The position numbers were made by a program, and so were the translations under genes. Below are positions 47,654 to 57,036 of a stretch of 64,000 nt of DNA, in pieces. Origin of the DNA: Piscinibacter sp. XHJ-5 (GTDB lineage Bacteria > Pseudomonadota > Gammaproteobacteria > Burkholderiales > Burkholderiaceae_C); the NCBI RefSeq assembly GCF_029855045.1, contig NZ_CP123228.1:1178001-1242000 (forward strand), in the 5' to 3' direction. Position 1 is the stretch's first letter; every line of letters starts with the position of its first letter. The notes beneath the pieces were generated by a model. It was not told where the DNA came from, did no database searches, and saw nothing but the letters and a program-made list of their open reading frames with translations.

Positions 47654-48370
47654 GTGACCCTTTCCCCCGCATCGAGGCGCGTCGTCGTGCTGCTGGCCAC
47701 GTTGGCCGGGATGGCGCTCACGGCGCGGCTCGGGGTATGGCAGCTCGACCGTGCGGCGCAGAAAGTTGCGCTGGAGCAGGCCATCGAGCAGCGCGCCACG
47801 CTTTACGTGCTCGGCGCGGCCGATCTCGGGACCCGCCTCGACGACATCGTGCACCGGCGGGTCGCGCTGCGCGGCCGCTGGATCGAGCGCGCCACGGTCT
47901 ATCTCGACAACCGCCAGATGAACGGGCGCCCCGGCTTCTTCGTCGTGACGCCGCTTGCGCTCGCAGGCGGCGGCGCCGTGGTCGTGCAGCGCGGCTGGGT
48001 GCCGCGCGACGTCAACGACAGGACGCGCTTGCCCGCGGTCGCGACACCGCCGGGCGAGGTGGAGCTCGCTGGGCGCATTGCCCCGCCCCCGGCCCGGCTG
48101 TACGAATTCGACGGGGCGGCGTCGGGAACGATCCGTCAGAATCTCGATCTGGGCGCCTATGCCGCCGAAATCGGCGTGCAGCTTCCGCCGCTCTCGGTGG
48201 TGCAGGACGCGGGTCCCGAAGATGGCCTCGCCCGCCAATGGCCGCGTCCGGCGGTCGATGTTCACAAGCACTATGGCTACGCGTTCCAGTGGTTTGCCTT
48301 GTGCGCCCTGATGGCAGGTTTGTATGTCTGGTTCCAACTCCTCCGCCCCCGCTTCCGGCGCAGCGCGTGA
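47654..48370 (+). CDS. surf1: SURF1-family cytochrome oxidase assembly protein
   Basis: Surf1 helps insert heme A into subunit I. The 238-residue protein has an N-terminal helix (VVVLLATLAGMALTARLGVWQLDRA), the conserved ARLGVWQLDRA segment, a central soluble region with RRVALRGRW and PGFFVVTPL, and a C-terminal helix (FALCALMAGLYVWF). Start taken at GTG 47654. The following gene starts inside its 3' end. Confidence 0.92.
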   Translation: MTLSPASRRVVVLLATLAGMALTARLGVWQLDRAAQKVALEQAIEQRATLYVLGAADLGTRLDDIVHRRVALRGRWIERATVYLDNRQMNGRPGFFVVTPLALAGGGAVVVQRGWVPRDVNDRTRLPAVATPPGEVELAGRIAPPPARLYEFDGAASGTIRQNLDLGAYAAEIGVQLPPLSVVQDAGPEDGLARQWPRPAVDVHKHYGYAFQWFALCALMAGLYVWFQLLRPRFRRSA

Positions 48371-49031
48371 CTCGCTGCTCAGCCTGACCGTGCATTCGAT
48401 GCCGTCGCCGGTGCTCAGCGACACGGCTCGGCGCACCGCGAGCGGCCGCTGGAAGATGTTCGGCGTGCTGGCGGTGTGCGCCGCCCCGGTGGTCGCCTCG
48501 TATTTCGCGTACTTCGTGGTCAAGCCCCAGGCGCGCAACAACTATGGCGAGCTGATCACCCCGACCGTCGAGCTGCCGGCCCGGCTGCCGCTGTCCACTC
48601 TGTCCGGCGAGACGGTCGCGCCGGCAAGCCTGCGCGGCCAATGGCTGCTCGTCGTGGTGGCCGATGCTGCCTGCGACGCCACCTGCGAGAAGCACCTGTT
48701 CCTGCAGCGTCAGCTGCGGGAGACGCTGGGCGCCGACAAGGCTCGGCTCGACAAGGTCTGGCTCATTCCCGACGGTGGTACGCCGCGTCCCGAGGTGCTG
48801 CAGGCGATCGCCCCCGGTCAGCCGGCGACGGTGCTGCGCGTGCCGCGCGAGGCGCTCGCGAAATGGCTCACGCCGGCGTCTGGCCGGTCGCTGGCCGATC
48901 ATCTCTACATCGTCGACCCGATGGGGCAGTGGATGATGCGCGTGCCGCCCGATCCCGATCCGGCACGGCTGAAGAAGGACATAGAGCGCCTGCTGCGCGC
49001 GTCCGCCTCGTGGGACCGGCCCGGACGCTGA
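48324..49031 (+). CDS. Membrane-anchored Sco-like protein of the oxidase assembly cluster
   Basis: A 235-residue protein with one membrane helix (GVLAVCAAPVVASYFAYFVV) and a periplasmic thioredoxin-like part: GQWLLVVVADAACDATCEKHLFLQRQL has a C-x3-C motif at the position of Sco copper ligands, and DHLYIVDPMG carries a His near where Sco proteins have their third ligand. No signature proves copper binding. It overlaps surf1 by 47 bases, though Met at 48399 is an alternative start, and precedes ctaA. A copper chaperone or thiol partner role is inference. Confidence 0.7.
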   Translation: MSGSNSSAPASGAARDSLLSLTVHSMPSPVLSDTARRTASGRWKMFGVLAVCAAPVVASYFAYFVVKPQARNNYGELITPTVELPARLPLSTLSGETVAPASLRGQWLLVVVADAACDATCEKHLFLQRQLRETLGADKARLDKVWLIPDGGTPRPEVLQAIAPGQPATVLRVPREALAKWLTPASGRSLADHLYIVDPMGQWMMRVPPDPDPARLKKDIERLLRASASWDRPGR

Positions 49032-49046
49032 GATCGGCACGACGTG

Positions 49047-50207
49047 ATGGAAGCACGGACGCTGTACGACCTCGCGCCGGCCTTGCGGCTGGCGCTGCTG
49101 GGGGTCGTGATCGCGCTGGGACCGCTGGCCTGGGTGTGGCTGCGCCACCGCGGCCCCCACGCCTCGTCGCGCCTGCGTGCGCTGACTTGGCTGACGCTGT
49201 TCCTCACCTTCGACCTGGTGCTGTTCGGCGCCTTCACGCGCCTCACCGATTCGGGGCTGGGATGTCCCGACTGGCCGGGCTGCTACGGCAACGCCAGCCC
49301 CGTTGGCGCGCAGGCGCACATCGAGGCCGCGCAGACCGCGATGCCGACCGGTCCGGTGACGCATGGCAAGGCCTGGATCGAGATGGTCCATCGCTATCTG
49401 GCGACTGGCGTGGGGGTGCTCATCACGGTGCTTGCGATCGCCAGCTGGCGGGCAGCACGTCGAGGCAGCGCCGCGGTTTCGCCGTGGTGGGCCAGCGTGA
49501 CCTTGCTCTGGGTGTGCCTCCAAGGCGCCTTCGGCGCGCTGACGGTGACGATGAAGCTGTATCCGGCCATCGTCACCGTGCACCTGCTCGGCGGACTGGG
49601 CTTGCTGGCGCTGCTGGCGGCGCAAAGCGAGGGCTATCGGGCCGCACCGGTCGCGCTGTCGCGCGGCTTGCATGCCGGCGCATGGCTCGTGTTCGCGCTC
49701 GCCGTCGCGCAGGCGGCGCTGGGCGGCTGGGTCAGCACCAATTACGCGGTGCTCGCCTGCTCTGATTTCCCCACTTGCCAGGGCAGCTGGTGGCCTGCGA
49801 TGGATTTCGCCCACGGGTTCACGGTGCGAAGGGAGCTTGGCATCGGCCACGACGGCGACGCCATTCCGTTCGCCGCCCTGACGGCCATTCACATGGTGCA
49901 TCGCTGGGGCGCCCTGGTGGTGCTCACCGCCCTGGCACTGCTGGCCTGGCGCCTGATCGCCAGCCGCCTGGGCGCGGCACGGCGATTTGCCTGGGGCCTG
50001 CTCGGGGTGGCGGCATGGCAGTTCGGTACCGGCCTCGGCAACGTCGTGCTGGGCTGGCCGCTGGTCGCGGCCGTGTCGCATACGGGCGGTGCGGCCGCGC
50101 TGGTGACCCTGCTGACCATGCTGCTGGCGCGCGCCCACCAGGCCCAGCGGCAGGCTGCGCCTGAGCTGTCCGGCTCGTCGGCCGCCGCTTCGGTCGCGGC
50201 TTCGTAG
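49047..50207 (+). CDS. ctaA: Heme A synthase
   Basis: CtaA oxidises heme O to heme A. The 386-residue membrane protein has eight helices, with [19 protein letters not shown] near helix 2, His in EMVHRYLA and [10 protein letters not shown], and the second half [19 protein letters not shown] repeating the pattern. GTG 49044 lies just before ATG 49047; either could start. ctaB follows 17 bases later. Confidence 0.94.
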   Translation: MEARTLYDLAPALRLALLGVVIALGPLAWVWLRHRGPHASSRLRALTWLTLFLTFDLVLFGAFTRLTDSGLGCPDWPGCYGNASPVGAQAHIEAAQTAMPTGPVTHGKAWIEMVHRYLATGVGVLITVLAIASWRAARRGSAAVSPWWASVTLLWVCLQGAFGALTVTMKLYPAIVTVHLLGGLGLLALLAAQSEGYRAAPVALSRGLHAGAWLVFALAVAQAALGGWVSTNYAVLACSDFPTCQGSWWPAMDFAHGFTVRRELGIGHDGDAIPFAALTAIHMVHRWGALVVLTALALLAWRLIASRLGAARRFAWGLLGVAAWQFGTGLGNVVLGWPLVAAVSHTGGAAALVTLLTMLLARAHQAQRQAAPELSGSSAAASVAAS

Positions 50208-50224
50208 AAAATCCGCGCTCCGTC

Positions 50225-51133
50225 ATGGCCCACACCGCTTCCACCTCCGCCGCTCTTGCGCATCCCTCTCGGGTGCGGCAGTTCTATGCGCTGACGAAGC
50301 CGCGCGTGGTGCAGCTCATCGTGTTCTGCGCGGTGATCGGCATGCTGCTGGCGGTGCCGGGCCTGCCCGACTGGAAGACCGCGCTGGCCGCCACGGTCGG
50401 CATCTGGCTGGTGGCCGCCGCGGCTGCCGCCTTCAATTGCCTCGTCGAGCAGGGCATCGACGCGAAGATGGCCCGCACGGCCTGGCGTCCCACGGCGAAA
50501 GGCGAACTCACCAACACGCAGACGCTGGCGTTCTCGACCACGCTGTGCGCGGCCGGCAGCGTGCTGCTCTACGTGTTCGTGAACCCGCTGACGATGTGGC
50601 TCACCTTCGCCACCTTCGTCGGCTATGCGGTCGTCTACACCGTTGTGCTGAAGCCGCTCACGCCGCAGAACATCGTCATCGGCGGCGCCTCCGGCGCCAT
50701 GCCGCCCGTGCTCGGCTGGACCGCGATCCGGGGCGAGGTGAGCCCCGAGGCACTGATCCTTTGCCTGATCATCTTCCTCTGGACGCCACCTCATTTCTGG
50801 GCGCTGGCGCTCTACCGCGCCGAGGACTACCGCAAGTCGGGCCTGCCGATGCTGCCGGTGACCCACGGCAACGAGTTCACCCGACTGCACGTGCTGCTGT
50901 ACACGCTGGTGCTGTTCGCGGGCACGCTGCTGCCTTTCATTGCGGGCATGAGCGGCGTCATCTACCTCGTGTCGGCGGTGCTGCTCGGGGCCGCCTTCAC
51001 CTGGCATGCGTGGAAGCTGTGGCGGAAATACTCCGATCAGCTTGCGCGCAAGACCTTCCGCTTTTCCATCATCCACCTGTCGCTGCTGTTCGCCGCGCTG
51101 CTGGTGGATCACTACGTGAGCCCGCTGCTATGA
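50225..51133 (+). CDS. ctaB: Protoheme IX farnesyltransferase (heme O synthase)
   Basis: CtaB (CyoE) attaches a farnesyl group to heme B, making heme O for CtaA. The 302-residue UbiA-fold protein shows [10 protein letters not shown], the Asp-rich region modified as [19 protein letters not shown], and the second site [24 protein letters not shown] box lies just upstream. Its stop overlaps the sco start. Confidence 0.95.
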   Translation: MAHTASTSAALAHPSRVRQFYALTKPRVVQLIVFCAVIGMLLAVPGLPDWKTALAATVGIWLVAAAAAAFNCLVEQGIDAKMARTAWRPTAKGELTNTQTLAFSTTLCAAGSVLLYVFVNPLTMWLTFATFVGYAVVYTVVLKPLTPQNIVIGGASGAMPPVLGWTAIRGEVSPEALILCLIIFLWTPPHFWALALYRAEDYRKSGLPMLPVTHGNEFTRLHVLLYTLVLFAGTLLPFIAGMSGVIYLVSAVLLGAAFTWHAWKLWRKYSDQLARKTFRFSIIHLSLLFAALLVDHYVSPLL

Positions 51134-51735
51134 CGTCACGCCGCCTGCTGATCACATCGCTGGCGGCGAGCGCGCTGCTGGCAGGCTGCGACAAGCTGGG
51201 GCTGACGGCGCCGGCGAACGCGCCCAAGTTCAACGGCGTCGACATCACGGGTGCGGACTACCGCTACGCGCTGCCCGACACCGAAGGCCGCATGCGCACC
51301 AACGACGACTTCAAGGGCAAGGTGACGGTGGTCTTCTTCGGCTACACGCAGTGCCCCGACGTCTGCCCGACGACGATGGCCGAACTGGCGCAGCTCAAGA
51401 AAGGGCTCGGCCCGCAGGGCGACCGCCTGCAGGGCGTTTTCGTCACCATCGACCCCGAGCGCGACACGCCCCAGACGCTGAAGTCGTACGTGGGCGCTTT
51501 CGACCCCGGCTTCGTCGCGTTGCGCGGCACGCCCGAGCAGACGAAGGAGGTGGCGAAGGCCTTCAAGGTGTTCTTCGCCAAGTCGCCGGGCAAGACCGAG
51601 GGCAGCTACACGATGGACCACACCGCCGGCTCGTACGTGTTCGACGCACAGGGCCGTGTGCGGCTGTTCGAGCGCTACGGCGGGGGCATCGAGCCGCTGG
51701 CGGCCGACGTGAAGGCGCTGCTGGCAGCGGGTTGA
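51130..51735 (+). CDS. sco: SCO1/SenC copper chaperone lipoprotein
   Basis: A 201-residue Sco protein that matures the CuA centre of subunit II. The N terminus is a lipoprotein signal with lipobox LLAGC. The copper motif is [12 protein letters not shown], and the later ligand His is in [12 protein letters not shown]. The thioredoxin core with VVFFGYTQ and [12 protein letters not shown] is complete. ATG 51130 overlaps the ctaB stop. It ends the oxidase biogenesis operon. Confidence 0.95.
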   Translation: MTSRRLLITSLAASALLAGCDKLGLTAPANAPKFNGVDITGADYRYALPDTEGRMRTNDDFKGKVTVVFFGYTQCPDVCPTTMAELAQLKKGLGPQGDRLQGVFVTIDPERDTPQTLKSYVGAFDPGFVALRGTPEQTKEVAKAFKVFFAKSPGKTEGSYTMDHTAGSYVFDAQGRVRLFERYGGGIEPLAADVKALLAAG

Positions 51736-51771
51736 AGACCTGCGGTCGCGCCATGGGCGCCCGCAAACGAA

Positions 51772-51793
51772 GACGCGGACCGAAGTCCGCGTC
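51772..51793 (-). terminator. Likely rpoH terminator
   Basis: A perfect 9-base stem (GACGCGGAC/GTCCGCGTC) with a tetraloop that reads TTCG on the minus strand, followed there by TTCGTTTGC. The UUCG loop and modest T-content suit termination of rpoH. On the plus strand it is 36 bases after the sco stop but lacks a T-run. Confidence 0.6.
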
Positions 51794-51817
51794 GTTCGCC
51801 ACCTGCAGCGGCAGGGA

Positions 51818-52753
51818 TCAGGCCGCTTCGGCGAGCGCCTTGCGCATCTTCTTCATTGCGGCGACTTCGATCTGCCGGATGCGCTCGGCGCTGACGCCAT
51901 ATTCGCTGGCCAGCTCGTGCAGCGTCATGCCGCCTGAGCTGTCGTCGTTCACCTTCAGCCAGCGCTCTTCGACGATTCGGCGGCTGCGGGCATCCAGCGC
52001 TTCGAGGGCGTGGGCAATGCCGTCGCCCGCGAGCCAGTCGCGGTGCTGGCGCTCGATCACGCGCGTCGGCTCTTGGCTGTCGTCGGCCAGGTAGGCGATC
52101 GGCGCAAAGCTCTCTTCGCTGTCGTCGGATTGCGGCTCGAGGGCCACGTCGCCGCCGGACAGGCGCGTCTCCATCTCGAGCACCTCTTCGCGCTTGACAT
52201 TGAGCTCGCGTGCGACCGTATCGACCTCGCCTTGCGTCAACGTGGAGCGGTGGGTGTCGACGTCAGTCGCGCCGTCCTTCAGGTTCTGCTTCATCGAGCG
52301 CAGGTTGAAGAACAGCTTGCGCTGGGCCTTGGTGGTCGCCACCTTGACCATGCGCCAGTTCTTCAGGATGTACTCGTGGATCTCGGCCTTGATCCAGTGG
52401 ATCGCATAGCTGACCAGGCGCACGCCCTGATCCGGGTCGAAGCGCTTGACGGCCTTCATGAGGCCGACGTTGCCTTCCTGGATCAGGTCGCCGTGCGGCA
52501 ACCCGTAGCCCAGGTACTGGCGGGAGATGGAGACGACCAGCCGCAGGTGCGACAGCACCAGCTGCCCGGCAGCGTTCAGGTCGCCGAGCTCGCGCAGGCG
52601 GCGCGCCAGCGACATTTCCTCGTCGTGCGTGAGCAGCGGCAAGCGGTTGACCGCGGAGATGTACGCATCCAGGTTGCCCAGCGACGGCACCATCGCCCAC
52701 GGGTCGCGGACGGTGAGGGCGGAGGAGGCGGATGTGGTGTTCATGGTGGTCAT
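51818..52753 (-). CDS. rpoH: RNA polymerase heat-shock sigma factor RpoH (sigma-32)
   Basis: RpoH directs polymerase to heat-shock promoters. The 311-residue protein has region 2 (LVLSHLRLVVSISRQYLGYG, DLIQEGNVGLMKAVKRFDP, IHWIKAEIHEYILKNW) and the RpoH-box region KAQRKLFFNLR used for chaperone-linked control, and region 4 with the helix-turn-helix LHELASEYGVSAERIRQIE. ATG 52753 starts MTTMN; ATG 52744 is alternative. A CIRCE element lies about 34 bases upstream, so HrcA probably represses it. A sensor kinase gene lies upstream on the same strand. Confidence 0.96.
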   Translation of the reverse strand: MTTMNTTSASSALTVRDPWAMVPSLGNLDAYISAVNRLPLLTHDEEMSLARRLRELGDLNAAGQLVLSHLRLVVSISRQYLGYGLPHGDLIQEGNVGLMKAVKRFDPDQGVRLVSYAIHWIKAEIHEYILKNWRMVKVATTKAQRKLFFNLRSMKQNLKDGATDVDTHRSTLTQGEVDTVARELNVKREEVLEMETRLSGGDVALEPQSDDSEESFAPIAYLADDSQEPTRVIERQHRDWLAGDGIAHALEALDARSRRIVEERWLKVNDDSSGGMTLHELASEYGVSAERIRQIEVAAMKKMRKALAEAA

Positions 52754-52786
52754 AGATACCCATTGTCGGGCACGGTTCCGCGAATA

Positions 52787-52813
52787 TTAGCACTCTGGGT
52801 GGAAGAGTGCTGA
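52787..52813. promoter_or_regulatory. CIRCE operator (HrcA binding site) upstream of rpoH
   Basis: TTAGCACTC (52787-52795) and GAGTGCTGA (52805-52813) are separated by 9 bases. This is the CIRCE consensus TTAGCACTC-N9-GAGTGCTAA with one mismatch. On the minus strand the right end of the site overlaps TAATAT, a likely -10 box for rpoH. HrcA bound here would block that promoter and be released on heat shock. Confidence 0.88.
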
Positions 52814-52859
52814 TCGGTTTTCGCAACAGTAATGTAAGCGAACACTATCGAAACAGACC

Positions 52860-55800
52860 TTACCCGAAGCGCGTTTCGGCTTGGTCCAGCACCTCGTCGA
52901 TCACTGCCAGCAGCTCAGCCACGCTCACCGGCTTCGTGAGGTACCGCAACGCCCCGGCCTCCAGCGACGCCTCGATCTGGGACAGCATGGCGTCGGCCGA
53001 GACCACGATCACCGGAGTGGCTGCGGTGAGCGGATCGCCCTTCAGATGGCGCAGCAGGTCCAGGCCGCTGATGTCCGGCAAATGCATGTCGAGCAGGACC
53101 ACGTCGGGTCGCCTGGCGCGGATCGCGGCCAGCCCGTCCAGCCCCGTCACCGACACGTCCATCACCACCTGCGGGCGCTGCGCCAGGATGCCGCGCATCA
53201 CCTCGACGTTGGTCTCGTTGTCCTCGACGTAGTGCACGACGCGCCGGTGGTAGGCGGCCGGACCGGTGGCCAGCGCGCTGTCGTCCGGACGCAATGAAGC
53301 CGGCTCGCTCACCGGGGGCAGCGACACGATGAACGACGAGCCCGCACCGGACGCGCTGCGTGCGCGCAGCGTGCCGCCCATCAGCTCGGCCAGCCGCTTG
53401 CTGATGACCAGCCCGATGCCGGTGCCTTCCTGCTGCGAGCGCTCCCGGCCGAGCCGGTTGAAAGGCTGGAACAGCTCGCTGACCTGTTCCGGCGTCATGC
53501 CCAGGCCGGTGTCGGTGATCGCGATCTCCACCGCATCGCCCGCGAGGCGGCTGCCGATGTGGATGCGGCCGCCATCGATGTTGTATTTGACGGCGTTGGA
53601 CAGCAGGTTGATGAAGATCTGCTTGACGCGCGTGGCGTCGCCGCGAAGCAGCCGGGCGTCCGGCGCCAGCTCCTGCGTGACGACGATGTCGCGCCGCGCC
53701 GCGTCGCCTTCGATCATCGTGATCGTCGCCGCCAGCAGCTCGCCCAGGTCGAGCGACTCGATGCTCAGCCGCAGATTGCCCGACTCGATGCGCGACAGGT
53801 CGAGCACGTCGTTGATCATCTCCAGCAGATGCCAGCCGGCCTGCTGGATCTGCGACACCCATGGCCGCTGCGACTCGGCGATCGGATTGCGCTGGTCGAG
53901 CTCGAGCAGCTGCGCGAAGCCCAGCATCGCGTTCAGCGGCGTGCGCAGCTCGTGGCTCATGCGCGAGAGAAAGTCGCTCTTGGCGCGGTTCGATGCCTCG
54001 GCCGCCTCGCGCGCCCGCTCGGCCTCGGCCAGCCGCAGGTGCTCGGTGATGTCCTCGACCGCGCCGACGATGCGCCACGGCTCGCCGTTCTCGTTGCGCA
54101 GCAGCGACACCGTGCTCTGCACCCACACCGTGCGCCCGTTCCGGTCGATGTAGCGCTTGTGCCGGCGGTACAGCGGAAAGTCGCCGCGGATGAGCTGGGC
54201 CGAGAACTCCTGGTCCTGCTCCACGTCGTCCGGATGCGTGAAGTCGGACGAGGTCATGCGCAGCAGCTCGTCGGCGCTGTAGCCCACGAGCTCGCAGAAG
54301 CGCGGGTTGGTCTGCTTCACGTTGCCGCCGAGGTCGGTGTAGCAGACGCCGATGGGCACGTTGTTGAAGATGTTGCGAAAGCGCTGTTCGCTGGCGCGCA
54401 TCGCGGCTTCCGCCTGTTCGCGGTCGCGCACCTCCTGCGTCAGCGCGGCGGTGCGCTCGCGCACTGCCAGCTCGATGCGGCGGGCGCGGCCCGTGACCGT
54501 GAGCAGCAGCGCACCCAGCACCGCGGCCGACATCAGGCCCACCACCGAGAACGGCCAGGCATTGCTGCTGCGGGCGCCGGGCAGCTCGAGCGGATCGGCG
54601 TAGATGCGCAGGTCCCACTGCCGGCCGCCGAAGGCCATCGGGCGCACGTGCAGCAGGCCGGCGTTCTGCGATTCGCAGTCCCGGGGGCCTGACAGCCGCC
54701 GGCGCGCCGCCAGCGGGTCGGTGTCGACGACGCACACCGTGAGGTAGTGCGGCACCTGGTCGATGACGGCGCGCAGCGTGTCATTGATGCGCAGCGTCAC
54801 GAAGACCACGCCGCGTGCCGCGACCACGCGCTCGGCCACGGTGCCGGGCGTGCCCTCGTAGATCGCCTGGTAGATGACGACGCCGGTCTGGTCGGCGCCG
54901 GCTGGCTCCTGGGTCAGCACGAAACCCGCCGTCGCGGCCGGCCGGTCGGTCCGCACCGCCGTCTCGATCGCCTTGCGGGCTGCCGGAATCGACAGCACGT
55001 TGACGCCCAGCGCATTGAGATTGCGCTCCAGCGGCTCGATGTGACGCATCGCGAACACCTCGTCGGTGGGCATGCCCGCGTCGCCCTTGGCGTCGGTGCG
55101 GTCGAACACGTGGTAGCCGGGCCGGCCCTCGGCGTGCATGCGCGCCTCGAAGGCCCGCACGCCGCTGCGCTTGACGCGCTCGTTGAAACCCATGGCCTGG
55201 ATCCTTGCGGATCCGTCCAGCCACGCCTTCGACGCACGCTGCAGCTCTTCGCGGTTCACCTCGTTGGACGCCAGATAGATGCCGCGCAGCGCCTCCAGCG
55301 CATGCAGCGGCTCCTGCAGCTGGAAAGCCAGCGCCGACGAGGCGTTGACCGCCTCGCGCTCGAAGGTGCTGCGCACGCGCTCTTCGTCCCAGCGCGCCAC
55401 CAGCACGATCATGGCGGCCATCAGCAGCGTGACGGTGGCGAGCGTGAGCCCGACGGTGAGCCGCCGCGGCGCCCAGTCTTCGCGCGGCCTGCCGATGAGG
55501 GTCAGCGTGATCGGCGCCGCGATGAGCGTGCCCAGCGAATCGCCGACCCACCAGGTCAGCCAGTTGAAGCCGAGGTTGGGCGCGGCGACGAAGCCGGCCA
55601 CGCCGAGCGCCGTGGTGCTGATGCTGGCATCGACCAGGCAGGCGACGAAGGCGCCCAGCCCGAAGAAGATCGCGATGTCGTGCGGGTCGTTCAGCGTGAG
55701 GGGGTGCGTGATCGCCTTGCGGATCAGCGCGGCGCCGACCAGCGCCTGCAGCACCGCGCCCGCGCCCAGCGCGGCGGGCACCGCCAGGCTCGCCAGCAGC

Positions 55801-56111
55801 GGCGCGTCGGACGGATTCAGCAGCCAGTTGACCGCGAACGATCCCAGGCCGATGCCCCATGCGGCGCGGCTGCGGTAGGTGAGCACGCAGGCGAGCGCCA
55901 GGCCCGCGGCAGGAAACAGCGGCGACGCGTAACGCGTCGGAATCGCCAGCTGAAGCGACACCCAGGCGACGACGCCGTAGGTGAGGGCGATGAGCAGCGC
56001 CTGCAGCAGCCAGCGCGAGACGCGGGCCGGCGCCCATCGGGCGTCGCGCCGTGCCAGGCGAGGCGCGACGCCGGGCCGCGCAGGAGAGCTCTGGCCGGTC
56101 GTGTCAACCAT
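52860..56111 (-). CDS. Hybrid sensor histidine kinase (MASE1-CHASE-PAS-HisKA-HATPase-REC)
   Basis: A 1083-residue membrane kinase. The N terminus is a multi-helix MASE1-like region (about 35-235), then a periplasmic CHASE domain (about 270-460, RIQAMGFNERVKRSG, GRPGYHVFDRTD), a further helix near 535 and a PAS domain (about 575-690). The phosphorylated His is His720 in RMSHELRTPLN. ATPase boxes follow (NLLSNAVKYN, DTGLGMT, GTGIGLVISKRLAELMGG), then a C-terminal receiver with Asp1008 (LLDMHLPD). The signal is unknown; CHASE domains bind small ligands. It lies upstream of rpoH on the same strand, separated by the CIRCE region. Confidence 0.92.
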   Translation of the reverse strand: MVDTTGQSSPARPGVAPRLARRDARWAPARVSRWLLQALLIALTYGVVAWVSLQLAIPTRYASPLFPAAGLALACVLTYRSRAAWGIGLGSFAVNWLLNPSDAPLLASLAVPAALGAGAVLQALVGAALIRKAITHPLTLNDPHDIAIFFGLGAFVACLVDASISTTALGVAGFVAAPNLGFNWLTWWVGDSLGTLIAAPITLTLIGRPREDWAPRRLTVGLTLATVTLLMAAMIVLVARWDEERVRSTFEREAVNASSALAFQLQEPLHALEALRGIYLASNEVNREELQRASKAWLDGSARIQAMGFNERVKRSGVRAFEARMHAEGRPGYHVFDRTDAKGDAGMPTDEVFAMRHIEPLERNLNALGVNVLSIPAARKAIETAVRTDRPAATAGFVLTQEPAGADQTGVVIYQAIYEGTPGTVAERVVAARGVVFVTLRINDTLRAVIDQVPHYLTVCVVDTDPLAARRRLSGPRDCESQNAGLLHVRPMAFGGRQWDLRIYADPLELPGARSSNAWPFSVVGLMSAAVLGALLLTVTGRARRIELAVRERTAALTQEVRDREQAEAAMRASEQRFRNIFNNVPIGVCYTDLGGNVKQTNPRFCELVGYSADELLRMTSSDFTHPDDVEQDQEFSAQLIRGDFPLYRRHKRYIDRNGRTVWVQSTVSLLRNENGEPWRIVGAVEDITEHLRLAEAERAREAAEASNRAKSDFLSRMSHELRTPLNAMLGFAQLLELDQRNPIAESQRPWVSQIQQAGWHLLEMINDVLDLSRIESGNLRLSIESLDLGELLAATITMIEGDAARRDIVVTQELAPDARLLRGDATRVKQIFINLLSNAVKYNIDGGRIHIGSRLAGDAVEIAITDTGLGMTPEQVSELFQPFNRLGRERSQQEGTGIGLVISKRLAELMGGTLRARSASGAGSSFIVSLPPVSEPASLRPDDSALATGPAAYHRRVVHYVEDNETNVEVMRGILAQRPQVVMDVSVTGLDGLAAIRARRPDVVLLDMHLPDISGLDLLRHLKGDPLTAATPVIVVSADAMLSQIEASLEAGALRYLTKPVSVAELLAVIDEVLDQAETRFG

Positions 56112-56130
56112 GAGGCGTCACCGCGAAGCG

Positions 56131-57027
56131 TCAGGGCACTTCGTGCCCGGCGGCCGCTTCCCAGATCTCGGTCCAGTCCGGGGCATCCAGCGTCACTTTC
56201 AGCGCCGCGACCGCCTCGCGCAGCGCCGCGATGCGCCGCGACCCGACGATGGGCACGGGCTTGCTCGGCAGCCGCAACAGCCAGGCATAGGCGATGGTGG
56301 CGGGCTCGACGCCATGGCGCCGGGCCACGGCGTTGAGCGCGCCCTGCACGCGTCGCGTCGCGTCGTCCACGCCGGTGAAGAGCGCGCCGCCGGCGACCGG
56401 CGACCAGATCATGGGCCGCAGCCGCAGCCTCTGGAGCTGGTCGAGCGTGCCGTCGTGCAGCGGGTCGCGGCGCAGGGGATGCAGCTCGATCTGGTTGGTG
56501 ACCAGGGCGAAGCGGTCGTTCAGCAGGTCGAACTGCGACGCGGTGAAGTTGGACACGCCGAAGTGCCGCACCTTGCCCGCAGCGCGCAGGCGCTCGAAGG
56601 CGGCGGCAACCTCGTCGGCATCCATGAGGCAGTCGGGTCGATGGATCAGCAGCAGGTCGAGGTGGTCCGTGCGCAGCTCCTGCAGCGAGCGCTCCACGCT
56701 GGCGGTCAGGTGTGCGGCGGAGGAATCGTAGTGGTGCACCCGGTGGTCGGGCCGCCGCGGCGCGATCGCCCGGATGCCGGCCTTGCCGACCAGTTGCATG
56801 TGCCGACGCAGCAGCGGCCTCAGTGCCAGCGCCTCGCCGAAGAGACCTTCGGCGGTGTAGCCGCCGTAGATGTCAGCATGGTCGAACGTGGTCACGCCGA
56901 GCTCCATGCACTGCTCGATCCAGCGCAGCCGCTCCTGCACGTTGAAGCCCCAGGCGGCCAGGCGCCACGCGCCGGCCGCGATGGGCGAGACCGGTGGACC
57001 TCCCCGGCCCAGTTCGACGAGATTCAT
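56131..57027 (-). CDS. Aldo/keto reductase
   Basis: A 298-residue NADPH-dependent oxidoreductase resembling E. coli YdhF. The TIM barrel shows the catalytic set FDHADIYGGY (Asp, Tyr), LVGKAGI (Lys), LLLIHRPD (His) and VSNFTASQFDLL, with the cofactor end VPIVGSRR. Physiological substrate unknown. It lies 9 bases after ychF, giving ychF-AKR-kinase order on the minus strand. Confidence 0.9.
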   Translation of the reverse strand: MNLVELGRGGPPVSPIAAGAWRLAAWGFNVQERLRWIEQCMELGVTTFDHADIYGGYTAEGLFGEALALRPLLRRHMQLVGKAGIRAIAPRRPDHRVHHYDSSAAHLTASVERSLQELRTDHLDLLLIHRPDCLMDADEVAAAFERLRAAGKVRHFGVSNFTASQFDLLNDRFALVTNQIELHPLRRDPLHDGTLDQLQRLRLRPMIWSPVAGGALFTGVDDATRRVQGALNAVARRHGVEPATIAYAWLLRLPSKPVPIVGSRRIAALREAVAALKVTLDAPDWTEIWEAAAGHEVP

Positions 57028-57036
57028 TCGATGATG

